Assembly: GCF_000702545.1 (NCBI RefSeq)
Contig: NZ_JNIO01000002.1
Coordinates: forward strand, 771,001-835,000
Direction of reading: 5' to 3'
Origin: Selenomonas sp. AB3002
Lineage (GTDB): Bacteria; Bacillota; Negativicutes; Selenomonadales; Selenomonadaceae
Length of the DNA stretch: 64,000 nt
This document shows, one piece after another, positions 25,505-34,102 of this stretch; within the stretch, counting starts at the first letter, position 1; every line of letters begins with the position of its first letter. Both the position numbers and the translations under genes were made by a program. The notes below the pieces were generated by a model that was not told the DNA's origin, made no database searches, and saw only the letters and a list, made by a program, of their open reading frames with translations.

Positions 25505-26621
25505 GCTCCACCACACCTTCCATCAGGCTCTTGGTGCCGTCAGCTCTGAAGACATTGATCTTGGCAGCATTGGGCTTCAGATAGACTATATCTCCCTTCT
25601 CCAATACCTTTTCCGCATGGCCCAGGTCCTGACTGAACTCGATGGCAGGCTGGTCAGGGACGAGCATATCCTCCGGGAACTCCAGTCCGTAGGTGATGTA
25701 CTTGCCCAAGAAGACTTTGGTCTTGATGGTGCATTTCACGCCCTCACCCTCGCCGCAGATGGCAAATTCTTCGGGGCGCACGGCGATGGTCACATCGTCC
25801 CCCACCTTGGCTTCCTGGGAAAGGTTCGTCATGGGCAGCACAAAGCCGTCGGCAAAGACCACAGCCTTGCCGCCCCCCTGCTCCTCGATGCGTCCCTTGA
25901 ACAGGTTGGAGTGGCCGATGAAGGTAGCCACGAACACATTATAAGGTCTGGTGTAGATGGTATGAGGGGAGGCAGTCTGCTGGATCACGCCCTTCTTCAT
26001 AACGGCGATGCGATCCGAGATAGCCAAAGCCTCCTCCTGATCGTGAGTGACGTAAACGGTGGTGATGCCCACCTGCTTCTGAACTTCACGGATAGCCGAG
26101 CGCATTTCCACACGCAGCTTGGCATCCAGATTGGAAAGGGGCTCATCCATCAGCAGCACGCTGGGATGGATGACGATGGCGCGGGCCAGAGCCACACGCT
26201 GCTGCTGTCCGCCAGAGAGCCTTTCCGGCAGCCTGTCCTGGTACTCGGTAATCTGCACCACATCCAGGATCTTGTCCACCTTTTCCTTCATCTCATCCTT
26301 GGGGATGCCCCGCAGTTTCAGGCCATACTCCACATTCTGACGCACGGTGAGATGAGGGAAGATGGCGTAGCTCTGGAACACCATGCCGATATTGCGCTTG
26401 TGGGCAGGGATATCATTGATGACCTGCTCATTGAAGCGAATCTGCCCGCCCTCGATGGTATTGAACCCCGCAATCATGCGCAACAGGGTGGTCTTGCCGC
26501 AGCCAGAAGGTCCCAGCAAAGTAAAGAATTCCCCGTTTTTGATCCCCTCTGTAAGCTGGGGGATGATGGTCAGGTCCCCGTACCGCTTCACCACTTTGTC
26601 TGCCGTAATGGCAACACTCAT
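25497..26621 (-). CDS. AfuC/FbpC-type ABC ATPase
   Basis: 374 aa. Walker A GPSGCGKTT (37-45), Q-loop in GMVFQSYAIFPHLTV, signature LSGGQQQRVALARA, Walker B VLLMDEPLSNLDA and switch His in YVTHDQEEA. A TOBE domain fills the C-terminal 120 residues. It energises uptake through the adjacent permease. The start ATG is preceded by GGAGGAGAGG. First gene of the operon. Confidence 0.9.
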   Translation of the reverse strand: MSVAITADKVVKRYGDLTIIPQLTEGIKNGEFFTLLGPSGCGKTTLLRMIAGFNTIEGGQIRFNEQVINDIPAHKRNIGMVFQSYAIFPHLTVRQNVEYGLKLRGIPKDEMKEKVDKILDVVQITEYQDRLPERLSGGQQQRVALARAIVIHPSVLLMDEPLSNLDAKLRVEMRSAIREVQKQVGITTVYVTHDQEEALAISDRIAVMKKGVIQQTASPHTIYTRPYNVFVATFIGHSNLFKGRIEEQGGGKAVVFADGFVLPMTNLSQEAKVGDDVTIAVRPEEFAICGEGEGVKCTIKTKVFLGKYITYGLEFPEDMLVPDQPAIEFSQDLGHAEKVLEKGDIVYLKPNAAKINVFRADGTKSLMEGVVEHE

Positions 26622-26663
26622 TGACCTCTCCTCCATTCCGAATGCCTATTGTTTCTTAGGTTA

Positions 26664-26693
26664 TATATATTTTACAGCCCTTAAAAATAACAA
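26664..26693 (-). promoter_or_regulatory. Candidate promoter of the ABC transporter operon
   Basis: On the minus strand TTGTTA and TATATA are separated by 18 bases, about 45 bases before the ATPase start. Confidence 0.4.
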
Positions 26694-26732
26694 ACAATCC
26701 AGAATAAAGGATAAATGTCAGCAAAAATGAAC

Positions 26733-26759
26733 TAGCCTCCCCTTTTCAAGGGAGGCTAA
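26733..26759 (-). terminator. Terminator at the end of larE
   Basis: TAGCCTCCC...GGGAGGCTA stem; it overlaps the last codons of larE. The minus-strand tail is only moderately T-rich (GTTCATTTTTG). Confidence 0.6.
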
Positions 26760-27543
26760 TATTCTGGCTGCCCATGCGGTAGCCTGTCATATCCAAAGTC
26801 ACATAGGCAAAGCCCAATTCCTTCAGCCTGCCAGCAATCCCTGCTCTCTGCTCTGCCACCAGGCCAAAGGCTTCCTCTGCCACCTCTATCCGTGCCAGAT
26901 CCCCGTGGTCCCTCACTCTCAGCTGCCCTTTGACCCCCAGCTCTCTGAGGAAGGTTTCTGCCATATCAATGCGCTGCAGGCGCTCCGGCGTCAGCTCAAG
27001 GCCATAGGCCACCCGGGAGGCCAGGCAGGCGGCACTGGGCTTGTCCCAGACAGCCAGCCCCCACTCCTTCGCCAACTTGCGAATATCCTCCTTATTGAAG
27101 CCGCACTCTGCCAGAGGGGAGCGAATGCCCAGCTCCTGCAACGCCCGGGCCCCGGGCCGGTAGTCGCTCCTGTCCGACACATTGGAGCCGTCCGCCACCA
27201 CGGCAAAGCCTGCCTGCTTCGCCCAAGAGAGCATCTTCTCCATGCGGTGCCGCTTGCAGAAATAGCACCTCTCCCTGTCATTGCGCCTGATTTCCTGCAG
27301 GGCAAGGTCATCTGCTTCCAATATGACATGACGGATGCCAACAGCCTCAGCCCCAGCCCGGGCATCCCTGCGCTCCTCCTCTGACAGCAGCTCAGACGCC
27401 GCCGTCACCGCCACAGCCCTGTCCCCCAGGGCCATATAAGCCGCCCTGGCCAAAGTCATGCTGTCCACGCCCCCGGACAGGGCCACGGCTGCGCTGCCGT
27501 AGCTTTCCAGCAGCGATATGAGCTTTTTCTTCTTTTCTTCCAT
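26746..27543 (-). CDS. larE: ATP-dependent sacrificial sulfur transferase LarE
   Basis: 265 aa. PP-loop SGGVDS (23-28), ERCYFCKRHRME (C93, C96), and KPSAACLASR with C173 at the place of the cysteine that LarE of Lactobacillus gives up as sulfur donor. LarE adenylates the pyridine dicarboxylate precursor and inserts sulfur to make the nickel-pincer cofactor of lactate racemase and related enzymes. GAGG lies before the chosen ATG. No larA, larB or larC is seen in the window, so the client enzyme must be elsewhere. It is 85 bases after the amino-acid ABC genes and may share their transcript. Confidence 0.85.
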   Translation of the reverse strand: MEEKKKKLISLLESYGSAAVALSGGVDSMTLARAAYMALGDRAVAVTAASELLSEEERRDARAGAEAVGIRHVILEADDLALQEIRRNDRERCYFCKRHRMEKMLSWAKQAGFAVVADGSNVSDRSDYRPGARALQELGIRSPLAECGFNKEDIRKLAKEWGLAVWDKPSAACLASRVAYGLELTPERLQRIDMAETFLRELGVKGQLRVRDHGDLARIEVAEEAFGLVAEQRAGIAGRLKELGFAYVTLDMTGYRMGSQNISLP

Positions 27544-27628
27544 GCCAACCTCAAGCCTTTTCATCAAGTTATCCACTTCCAGTACCAGCCCTTCAAAGCC
27601 GCTCACATACGCCTGGCATATCCATCCT

Positions 27629-28735
27629 TCACCTTTTCCTGACCGCCAATAACAAGCGGTTGCCCAAGGGCTCCCCTTCCCTGAACTCATACTCCACAAT
27701 ATCTGCCATGCTGCGGATAAGTCCCAGTGACAGAACGTTATCGCTGAACCTGATATCGAAGGGCTTTCCATTGTAGTCAATCCTGACCATTACCTGCTCT
27801 TCAGCTTCTGAGTATTCTGCCACCCATCTGATGTCAGGCATCAAAATACGCTTAAGCAAAATCTGCACGCATATTTCTTCGAACAGCAGCAGCATGGAGT
27901 AGTTCATGCCCAAAGGAATGTCATTCTTCCGGCAGAAGAAGGCAATGCTCTCATTGCAGCCGTAAAAATCGAAGTCCTGGGAGTCGACGTGGATTTCCAG
28001 CACCTTCATCCGCCCTACGAACTGGCGGGTGCGCTCTTTTTGTGGATTGCCGAAGATTTCCTCCGGGGTGCCCTCCTCGTAGATGCCCCCTTCATCCAGA
28101 TAGAGGATGCGGCTGGACACTCTCTGAGCCAGTTCCATGCTGTGGGTCACCATCATCATGGTGACGCCGGAGGAGGCTACCTTGCGGATAACGGCCTCCA
28201 CCTCCCCTGTCATGGTGGGGTCCAGCGCCGAAGTGGGCTCATCCAGCAGCAAGAGCTCAGGCTCCATAGCCAGAGCCCGGACGATGGCCACCCGCTGCTG
28301 CTGGCCGCCGGAAAGTTCATCAGGGTAATTGAAGGCCTTGCTCCCCAGGGCCACACTTGCCAGCAGTTCTTTCGCCTTGTCATAGGCCTCCTGCCTGGAC
28401 ATTTTCTTCAAATCAAGGGGAGCTGCCATGATATTCTCCACCACTGTCAGGTGGGGAAAGAGATTGAAAGACTGGAAAATCATGCCGATTCTCTGGCGCA
28501 CCCGGCTCATATCGCAGCCAGGCAAAGTGATATCCTCCCCCTGCAGATAGATTTTCCCGGCGGTAACTTCTTCCAGCCGGTTGATCATGCGCAGCAAGGT
28601 GGACTTGCCTGTGCCAGAGGGGCCTATGATAGAGATGACCTCCCCAGGGCTTACCGTCAGATTCACATCCTTCAGGGGAGTTACATTGCTATAGGCTTTT
28701 TGCAAATGCTCGATTCTCAGCAGGCTCTCACTCAT
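27629..28735 (-). CDS. Amino-acid ABC ATPase with RsbW-like C-terminal domain
   Basis: 368 aa. Residues 1-242 are a polar amino-acid type ATPase: Walker A GPSGTGKST (38-46), LSGGQQQRVAIVRA, Walker B LLLLDEPTSALD and switch THSMELA. About 125 extra residues follow. They resemble an RsbW-type HATPase domain: MLLLFEEICVQIL (helix with the Glu of the N box), VMVRIDYNGKPFDIRFS and LGLIRSMADIVEYE, ending GNRLLLAVRK. Normal GlnQ-like ATPases stop near 245 residues. The start overlaps the stop of the permease gene (ATGA). The extension may regulate transport; the call is by pattern. Confidence 0.75.
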   Translation of the reverse strand: MSESLLRIEHLQKAYSNVTPLKDVNLTVSPGEVISIIGPSGTGKSTLLRMINRLEEVTAGKIYLQGEDITLPGCDMSRVRQRIGMIFQSFNLFPHLTVVENIMAAPLDLKKMSRQEAYDKAKELLASVALGSKAFNYPDELSGGQQQRVAIVRALAMEPELLLLDEPTSALDPTMTGEVEAVIRKVASSGVTMMMVTHSMELAQRVSSRILYLDEGGIYEEGTPEEIFGNPQKERTRQFVGRMKVLEIHVDSQDFDFYGCNESIAFFCRKNDIPLGMNYSMLLLFEEICVQILLKRILMPDIRWVAEYSEAEEQVMVRIDYNGKPFDIRFSDNVLSLGLIRSMADIVEYEFREGEPLGNRLLLAVRKR

Positions 28736-30228
28736 GGTGTCACCCCCCGCAGGATTTCTTCTTTGGTGCGGGACTTGGGATTGAGTTTCCCCAGGATCAT
28801 GCCCGTGACTTTCTGCAGCAGCCACACAAAGGCCAGATACAGGACAGTGATGACAATCAGCGGCGCAAAGGCATCAAAGGTCTGGGCCCTGACGATATCC
28901 GCCATCTTGGTGAGATCCTGCACCGCAATATATCCCACAATGGCGGTGGATTTCAAAAGCCCCACGATTTCCGCCTGATAAGTGGGAAAAGCATGGCGCA
29001 CCGCCTGAGGGATAATGAATTTCACAAAGGTCTGCCGCTCCGAAAAGCCCAGAGCCAGAGCCCCCTCTGTCTGCCCCCTGGGAATATTGGCTGCAGCATT
29101 TTTCAGCATTTCAAAGACGGAGAAGCCAAAGAGCAGAGAGAAGGCCGCGATAGCCACAATAGTGCCGCTCACATCCCAGCCGCCAAAGACGATGTAGTAG
29201 AAAATCATCAGCAAAACCACCGTGGGCATCCCCGCAAAGAGACCGGAGAGGAAATCCAGCCCCTTGTTCAGCCATGGCTTCTTCTCCCGATAGGCGAAGC
29301 ACTCCCCAAAACCCAGCACCGTGCCTATGAGGACAGAGGCAAAGGTAATGACTACAGTGGTGACCAGGCCGTTGGCAAAAAGCTTCCACCTGCTCTCCCG
29401 CATGAAGGTGTCGTGGAGCTTCTTCTTGAGACCGGCCAGGAACCCCGACCCCGCGCCTCCGTCGGAGCGGACTGCCAGCACGCAGTCGGCCTCACAGGTC
29501 TTGTCCGAGAAGTGGAAGTGTTCCTCCCTCTCCGGCCGGCATTCCACGGCGCTGATCCCCAGGTCAAACTGCCCCGTGCTCACCCCTGCCATGCCCGTCT
29601 CAAAGGCTGCCACGGTGACCTTGCAGTCATAGCCGTACTTCGCGCAGAAGTGCATGCACAGCTCCATCTCGTAGCCTGAGATCTTATTGTCCTGCATATA
29701 GAGCATGGGAGGAAAAATCGGGTTCATCACGATATTCAGACTGCCATTCTCCCCGGTCAGAGGAATATCCTCCAACGCCCGGCCTTCCCCCTCCCCGGCC
29801 AGCCACTTGTTCTGCCAGGCGTAGAGATTGCCGTTATCCCGGCTTTCCTGCAGGAAAGCATTGAACTCACGGCAGAGCTTGCCGCCCTTTTCCGAGTTGG
29901 GAAATACAAAGCCGAAGCCGGTCCTGCCCAGGGAATCCCCCAAAATTTCCACGTCATTTTGCCCGGAAGCCATCAACTCGTCCACAAAAATGCGGTTCAT
30001 GGCAAAGGCCTCTATCTTTTTCTGCCTGAGGTTCTGGGCCATATCTGCCACAGTTTCAAAATAAACTATCTCAGCCTCCGGGAACCTCGCCCGGGCACAT
30101 TCCTCCGCCATGGCCCCCGGCCAGGTGCCAATGCGCCCATGGGCCACCTCATCCTCTGTAGTCAAAGGTGCAGCCAGGCAGGTGCTCATAAGAAGCAATG
30201 ATATGACAACCAGCAATAGCTTTTTCAT
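28732..30228 (-). CDS. Amino-acid binding protein-permease fusion
   Basis: 498 aa. Signal peptide MKKLLLVVISLLLMSTCLAA; residues 25-260 are an extracytoplasmic SBP_bac_3-type domain (ISGYEMELCMHFCAKYGYDC, then FDLGISAVECRPEREEHFHF). The C-terminal half is a MetI permease (NGLVTTVVITFASVLIGTVL, EAA loop GALALGFSERQTFVKFIIPQ). Such fusions keep the binding domain tethered to the membrane. The start was set at MKKLLL, with AAGGAAAA upstream. It works with the overlapping ATPase gene. Confidence 0.85.
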   Translation of the reverse strand: MKKLLLVVISLLLMSTCLAAPLTTEDEVAHGRIGTWPGAMAEECARARFPEAEIVYFETVADMAQNLRQKKIEAFAMNRIFVDELMASGQNDVEILGDSLGRTGFGFVFPNSEKGGKLCREFNAFLQESRDNGNLYAWQNKWLAGEGEGRALEDIPLTGENGSLNIVMNPIFPPMLYMQDNKISGYEMELCMHFCAKYGYDCKVTVAAFETGMAGVSTGQFDLGISAVECRPEREEHFHFSDKTCEADCVLAVRSDGGAGSGFLAGLKKKLHDTFMRESRWKLFANGLVTTVVITFASVLIGTVLGFGECFAYREKKPWLNKGLDFLSGLFAGMPTVVLLMIFYYIVFGGWDVSGTIVAIAAFSLLFGFSVFEMLKNAAANIPRGQTEGALALGFSERQTFVKFIIPQAVRHAFPTYQAEIVGLLKSTAIVGYIAVQDLTKMADIVRAQTFDAFAPLIVITVLYLAFVWLLQKVTGMILGKLNPKSRTKEEILRGVTP

Positions 30229-30331
30229 GCAGGATTTTCCTTTCCTTGATGGGACACCAGCTTTGTTTATAATGCTGCGGCAGGCATCTATTTCTACTTG
30301 CCGCTCTGCACCTCCGCATAATCCAGGCAAT

Positions 30332-30931
30332 TCAAAAGTTCTTGCGGATGACCATTTCTACCTTGTTATCCTGCACAGACACCCGCACATCATCGGCAAT
30401 GTTAGCTACCAGGGATTTTTCCAGTTCATCCAGCAGTTCATCTGCATCGTCCCCCTCATACTGCCCCTGCTCCAGGCACAGGCGGTATTGCTGCAAGGAC
30501 CACATCTGTATCTCTTCATAGCTCACACATCCTGTCAGATGATAATCTCCCAAAGGCTCCGTCCTGCCGCTGCCCAGGTAGAACATGCATCCCTCTATGA
30601 AGTCCTTGACTTTTCCCATGATGCCTACGGACGCTTCGTTGCGATGCTCTGTGGAGGCATCAATGAGGTCCTGCCTTTTCTTGTAATCCAGCTCAGCCAC
30701 AGCCAGCAGGTGCATTTCGCAGCTGCAGCCCTCTGTGCTTTCCACCCAGAAATCCGCCTCAAAATCCTCCACTATAGCCCTGACCATGCTCATGGTTTCC
30801 TCAGCCAGCAGCCGCGCACGCAGAGTGCTGCGCTTGTCAAAGCCCATCTCCTTGCTGAAGGCCTCTACTTCATCCAGGGCTGCTGCCATGCCGCTGCCCT
30901 TGCTGCTTACCACAATCTTACTAGTTTTCAT
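30332..30931 (-). CDS. Free-standing RsbW-like ATP-binding protein
   Basis: 199 aa. The pattern is that of anti-sigma/partner-switch ATPases: beta strand and helix KIVVSSKGSGMAAALDEVEA, the N-box helix RARLLAEETMSMVRAIVEDF, and the closing strand VEMVIRKNF. The G1 box (DxGxG) is not evident, and the middle has an insert (residues 80-160). RsbW-type proteins bind ATP, phosphorylate STAS proteins and sequester partners. A STAS protein is encoded 2.8 kb away on the other strand. AAGGGAG precedes the ATG. It lies six bases downstream of the symporter gene. Confidence 0.55.
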   Translation of the reverse strand: MKTSKIVVSSKGSGMAAALDEVEAFSKEMGFDKRSTLRARLLAEETMSMVRAIVEDFEADFWVESTEGCSCEMHLLAVAELDYKKRQDLIDASTEHRNEASVGIMGKVKDFIEGCMFYLGSGRTEPLGDYHLTGCVSYEEIQMWSLQQYRLCLEQGQYEGDDADELLDELEKSLVANIADDVRVSVQDNKVEMVIRKNF

Positions 30932-30937
30932 GCTGTC

Positions 30938-32560
30938 TCAACTCCCTTGATAAATTTTTTCATCCACCTTGTCCTCCAGCCGTGCCAGCATGAAAGATGA
31001 GGAAATATTGCCTGCCACATTGATAGCCGAACGCATGCAATCCAGGATGGGGTCAATGCCTACGAAAAGCATGATAGCCGCCTCCGGCACCCCTACCATC
31101 TCAAAGACGGAGGCCAGCAGAATAACAGCCGACCCAGGCGCACTGGGAAAGGCAAAGGTCAGCAGCAGCGTTGCAAAGAAGAATGAAAGCAGGAACTCCG
31201 CATCCAGGGGCAGCCCGAAGGTCAGCCGCATGGACAGCGCCAGAATGACGATATAGGCAGCGCTGCCGGTCATATTTATCTGCAAGCCCAAAGGCAGGGA
31301 GAACATGGGGAGTTTTTCCTCTATGCCCAGTTTCTCGGAACAAAATTTCATCATTTCCGGCATGCAGGCACTGGAACTGCGAATGGAAAAAGGCAGCACC
31401 AGGAAAACTACTATCTTCTTAAGGAAAGGCACAAACGAGCACCTGCCCACCGCAGACACAAACACACACAACACCAGCAGCACCAGTGCCTGTGCTATAT
31501 AATTCACCCCAATGACCCTGCCATAGTCCCAAAGCATGGAAAAATCCGTATTCAGCATCATCTTGGCCATGGAAGCTACCACCGCCAGAGGCATGAAAAC
31601 CATGACCGCCTTCATGATATCATTGATGAACCTATTGAGGAACTCGATGCCCCCCCTTACCACAGCGGCCCGCTCGCCAGACTTCACCAGGAACAGACCG
31701 AAGAAACAGGAAAGGAAAAGGACCTGCAGCAGATTGCCGGAGGAAAAGGGAGAAACTATGTTTTCCGGTATGATGCCCACAATCACATCCCTGACCGAAA
31801 GTGTCGCTGTGCTATCAGCAGCTACAGAGCCCACCATAGCCCCAAGCTCCGGCAGTGCCCCCAGCCATATGCCAAAACCTATAGCTATGGCTATGCTGGC
31901 TGCCAGCTTAACTAGGGATACAGCTATGAGCTCGCCCCCCAGCCGCCCAATTTCCGTGGCGTCAGACATGCTGACCAGTCCCGACATCACCGAGAAAAAG
32001 ATCATGGGAGCCAGCAGCATCATCAGGGCATGGATGAACATGTTCTCCACAGGGGAAAAGATATTTGCCACCAGCCACGAACAGGCCTCAGGCGCCAGCA
32101 GCTGCTTCAGCAAGACCCCTATCAGGCAACCAGCCGCCATGCCGGCCATAGTGTACAGAGCAGCCTTGCCGCTGAACGCATGCACACGGATACAGACGAT
32201 ATTCTTCCCGTTCCTCCGGGAATAGCTCATATCTTCCCTATGGGCTTTCAGGATAGCCATGTTATAAAACTTTTCCTTATCCTCCGGAACTTCCTCCAGT
32301 CCCACAACGGGATTGCATGCTTCTCCTTTGGCAGAAAAATATAAGCTGACATCACCCAGGCGCTTCCTCAGGGTCACCTCTCCGAAAAATTCCTCCGGAT
32401 GCGCCGAAGCTTCTTCCAGCCGCAGGAAAGTTTCTTCCAGCAGCAGTTCTGCCACCAGGATTTCCTGCTGGGACACCTTCATTTCCGACAGGCTTTCCTC
32501 CAGCCATTTCATGGTGTCTGAGTAACTGGCTTTTGAAAATTCATAGCTTTTGCGCCCCAT
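30938..32560 (-). CDS. Dicarboxylate/amino-acid:cation symporter with RsbW-like N-domain
   Basis: 540 aa. The C-terminal 380 residues are an SDF-family (GltP-like) symporter with about eight membrane segments, the RSSSACMPEMM serine-rich loop and the NMTGSAAYI motif near TM7. In front are about 150 soluble residues that resemble an RsbW-type HATPase domain (ILVAELLLEETFLRLEEASA, GDVSLYFSAKGEACNPV, DMSYSRRNGKNIVCIRV). Ordinary SDF symporters have no such domain. Start at MGRKSYEF behind AAAGGGGAG. Confidence 0.75.
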   Translation of the reverse strand: MGRKSYEFSKASYSDTMKWLEESLSEMKVSQQEILVAELLLEETFLRLEEASAHPEEFFGEVTLRKRLGDVSLYFSAKGEACNPVVGLEEVPEDKEKFYNMAILKAHREDMSYSRRNGKNIVCIRVHAFSGKAALYTMAGMAAGCLIGVLLKQLLAPEACSWLVANIFSPVENMFIHALMMLLAPMIFFSVMSGLVSMSDATEIGRLGGELIAVSLVKLAASIAIAIGFGIWLGALPELGAMVGSVAADSTATLSVRDVIVGIIPENIVSPFSSGNLLQVLFLSCFFGLFLVKSGERAAVVRGGIEFLNRFINDIMKAVMVFMPLAVVASMAKMMLNTDFSMLWDYGRVIGVNYIAQALVLLVLCVFVSAVGRCSFVPFLKKIVVFLVLPFSIRSSSACMPEMMKFCSEKLGIEEKLPMFSLPLGLQINMTGSAAYIVILALSMRLTFGLPLDAEFLLSFFFATLLLTFAFPSAPGSAVILLASVFEMVGVPEAAIMLFVGIDPILDCMRSAINVAGNISSSFMLARLEDKVDEKIYQGS

Positions 32561-32582
32561 GCCAGACTCCCCTTTAATCAGC

Positions 32583-32611
32583 ATCTGCCGGGCGGCAGCC
32601 ACCCGGCAGAT
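32583..32611 (-). other. Intergenic hairpin between binding protein and symporter genes
   Basis: ATCTGCCGGG and CCCGGCAGAT form a 10-bp perfect stem with a 9-nt loop. No T-run follows, so it may protect or process the mRNA instead of ending it. Confidence 0.55.
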
Positions 32612-32628
32612 ATCTAGTGTGCCCAATA

Positions 32629-33504
32629 TTACTTCTTCATATCGAGGTGGACAATCTCATCCTTGAAATAGGGGTCGCTGGTGACCGTTCCCTTGGGGCG
32701 GTCAAAGTCCTTGTTACGGATGCTGAAATCATCAGCAGGAATCACTGCCCAGAAAATAGCGTCAACAGTCTTGCCCGAAAGAGCAGCCGCCCTGGCGCCG
32801 CTCTCCACTTGCACTATTTCGATATTCATCTTCAAACGCTTGCCCAGTTCTGCCAACACAGCCGTATTGTAGCCCGCAGGCTGTCCGTTGGCCAGGACCA
32901 GGTCAATGGGCGGCAGGTCGCCTGTGACTCCTACCTTGAGGGTGGGGCGCCCCTCCACCTTTTCCATAGGCACAGAGGGAGGCTCCTGGCCTGCCTTCAC
33001 ACCCTCGATGTACTTCTGGGCGAAGAGATGCAGAGTGCCATCCTCAGTCATATATTTGATATTATCGTTTATTTTTTCCAGCAGTTCCTTATCTTCATTC
33101 CGCAGCAGCAGGCAGAAACTGTCTGCCATCTTCATCTGGCCAAAGTCCGTCTCATCAAACTTGCCGTTCTTGGCCTTGAGGTAATCCGCCACACTCTGAT
33201 ACGTGCTCATTTCCTTGACGCTGCCTGATTCTATCCCCATCTGCAGAGCATTCAAGCTGTCATAATAGGTGACGTCATACCTCATCTTGACAGGGAAATT
33301 GCCCTTCTCGCCTATCTGCTTCAGGAGTTCCGCCTGCTGCTGCTCGCTGATATTCATGTTTGCCAGCATGCCCAGCTTCACCGGCCCTTCTGCCGAACTC
33401 TTGCCACTGTCCCCGGCAGACCCGCAACCAGCCAGCACAGCCCCCGCCAGCATGCATCCCATGAGCACCCCGGCAGCCTTCTTCAGATTCCACTTCACAG
33501 CCAT
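32629..33504 (-). CDS. SBP_bac_3-type amino-acid binding lipoprotein
   Basis: 291 aa. Lipoprotein signal with lipobox LAGC (MGCMLAGAVLAGCGSAGD). Mature part includes VKLGMLANMNISEQQQAELL and RPTLKVGVTGDLPPIDLVLA, NGQPAGYNTAVLAELGKRLK, DAIFWAVIPADDF, a type II periplasmic fold of polar amino-acid receptors. AGGAGG is eight bases before the chosen ATG; an ATG two codons earlier is too close to it. First gene of the transport cluster; promoter must lie in the divergent region shared with the STAS gene. Confidence 0.8.
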   Translation of the reverse strand: MAVKWNLKKAAGVLMGCMLAGAVLAGCGSAGDSGKSSAEGPVKLGMLANMNISEQQQAELLKQIGEKGNFPVKMRYDVTYYDSLNALQMGIESGSVKEMSTYQSVADYLKAKNGKFDETDFGQMKMADSFCLLLRNEDKELLEKINDNIKYMTEDGTLHLFAQKYIEGVKAGQEPPSVPMEKVEGRPTLKVGVTGDLPPIDLVLANGQPAGYNTAVLAELGKRLKMNIEIVQVESGARAAALSGKTVDAIFWAVIPADDFSIRNKDFDRPKGTVTSDPYFKDEIVHLDMKK

Positions 33505-33751
33505 TTCCATTGCCTCCTTTATCTTCCTGGCCGTGAACCCTCCTGCTCCCAAGCCAGCCAACCAAATTTCAGCTTTATCCCAGCTACTAACTTCTACCTT
33601 CCTGCTCAGATTTCCTCCTGTTCCCTTAAATAGTCCATAAAATTCCTGGCGAACAGCCTCCTGATTCCTTTCCACACAACCCAAAGCAGGAATTATGCCA
33701 AACCGGGTAGAACCTACTTAAGACAGACCAGCATTGGAAGGGGGTATTTTT

Positions 33752-34102
33752 ATGGATGAATCCATGCTGATCATTCCTCTTGAGGGCCAGATCAATACCC
33801 TCAATGCGATGGCTGTAGGACAGGAGATTGCCCGACAGCGGAACGCCCAAAAGCATAGGAAGCTGGTTTTCGATGCCCAGAACCTGACCTTCGTTTCCTC
33901 GGCAGGACTGCGTATTCTCCTGCAAGTAATCAAAGAAGAAAAGGTGCAACATCATGAGCCTGTTACCATTATCAGAACCTCCAGGGAAGTATATGATATC
34001 CTGGAAATGACAGGACTCACCAAAGTTGTTGAAGCGCACAGGACTTTCCGGGAAAGGCCCTGCCTGATGACCTGCATGTGGTGCATGGTGATTTCCAGAT
34101 GA
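33752..34102 (+). CDS. STAS-domain anti-sigma-factor antagonist-like protein
   Basis: 116 aa, GGAAGGGGG seven bases before the ATG. STAS fold: IIPLEGQINTLNAMAVGQEI, then KLVFDAQNLTFVSSAGLRIL, with Ser49/Ser50 at the position phosphorylated in SpoIIAA/RsbV. The C-terminal 20 residues (FRERPCLMTCMWCMVISR) are not STAS-like; they are read out of frame through the remnant of a kinase gene. It is divergent from the transporter cluster that carries three RsbW-like domains, so a partner-switch circuit is plausible. Confidence 0.75.
   Translation: MDESMLIIPLEGQINTLNAMAVGQEIARQRNAQKHRKLVFDAQNLTFVSSAGLRILLQVIKEEKVQHHEPVTIIRTSREVYDILEMTGLTKVVEAHRTFRERPCLMTCMWCMVISR

Noticed and set aside
22750..26621. 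Simple label as iron(III) transporter
   Set aside because: Family similarity alone does not separate iron from sugar-phosphate transport, and the neighbours favour the latter, so no fbp symbol was given.
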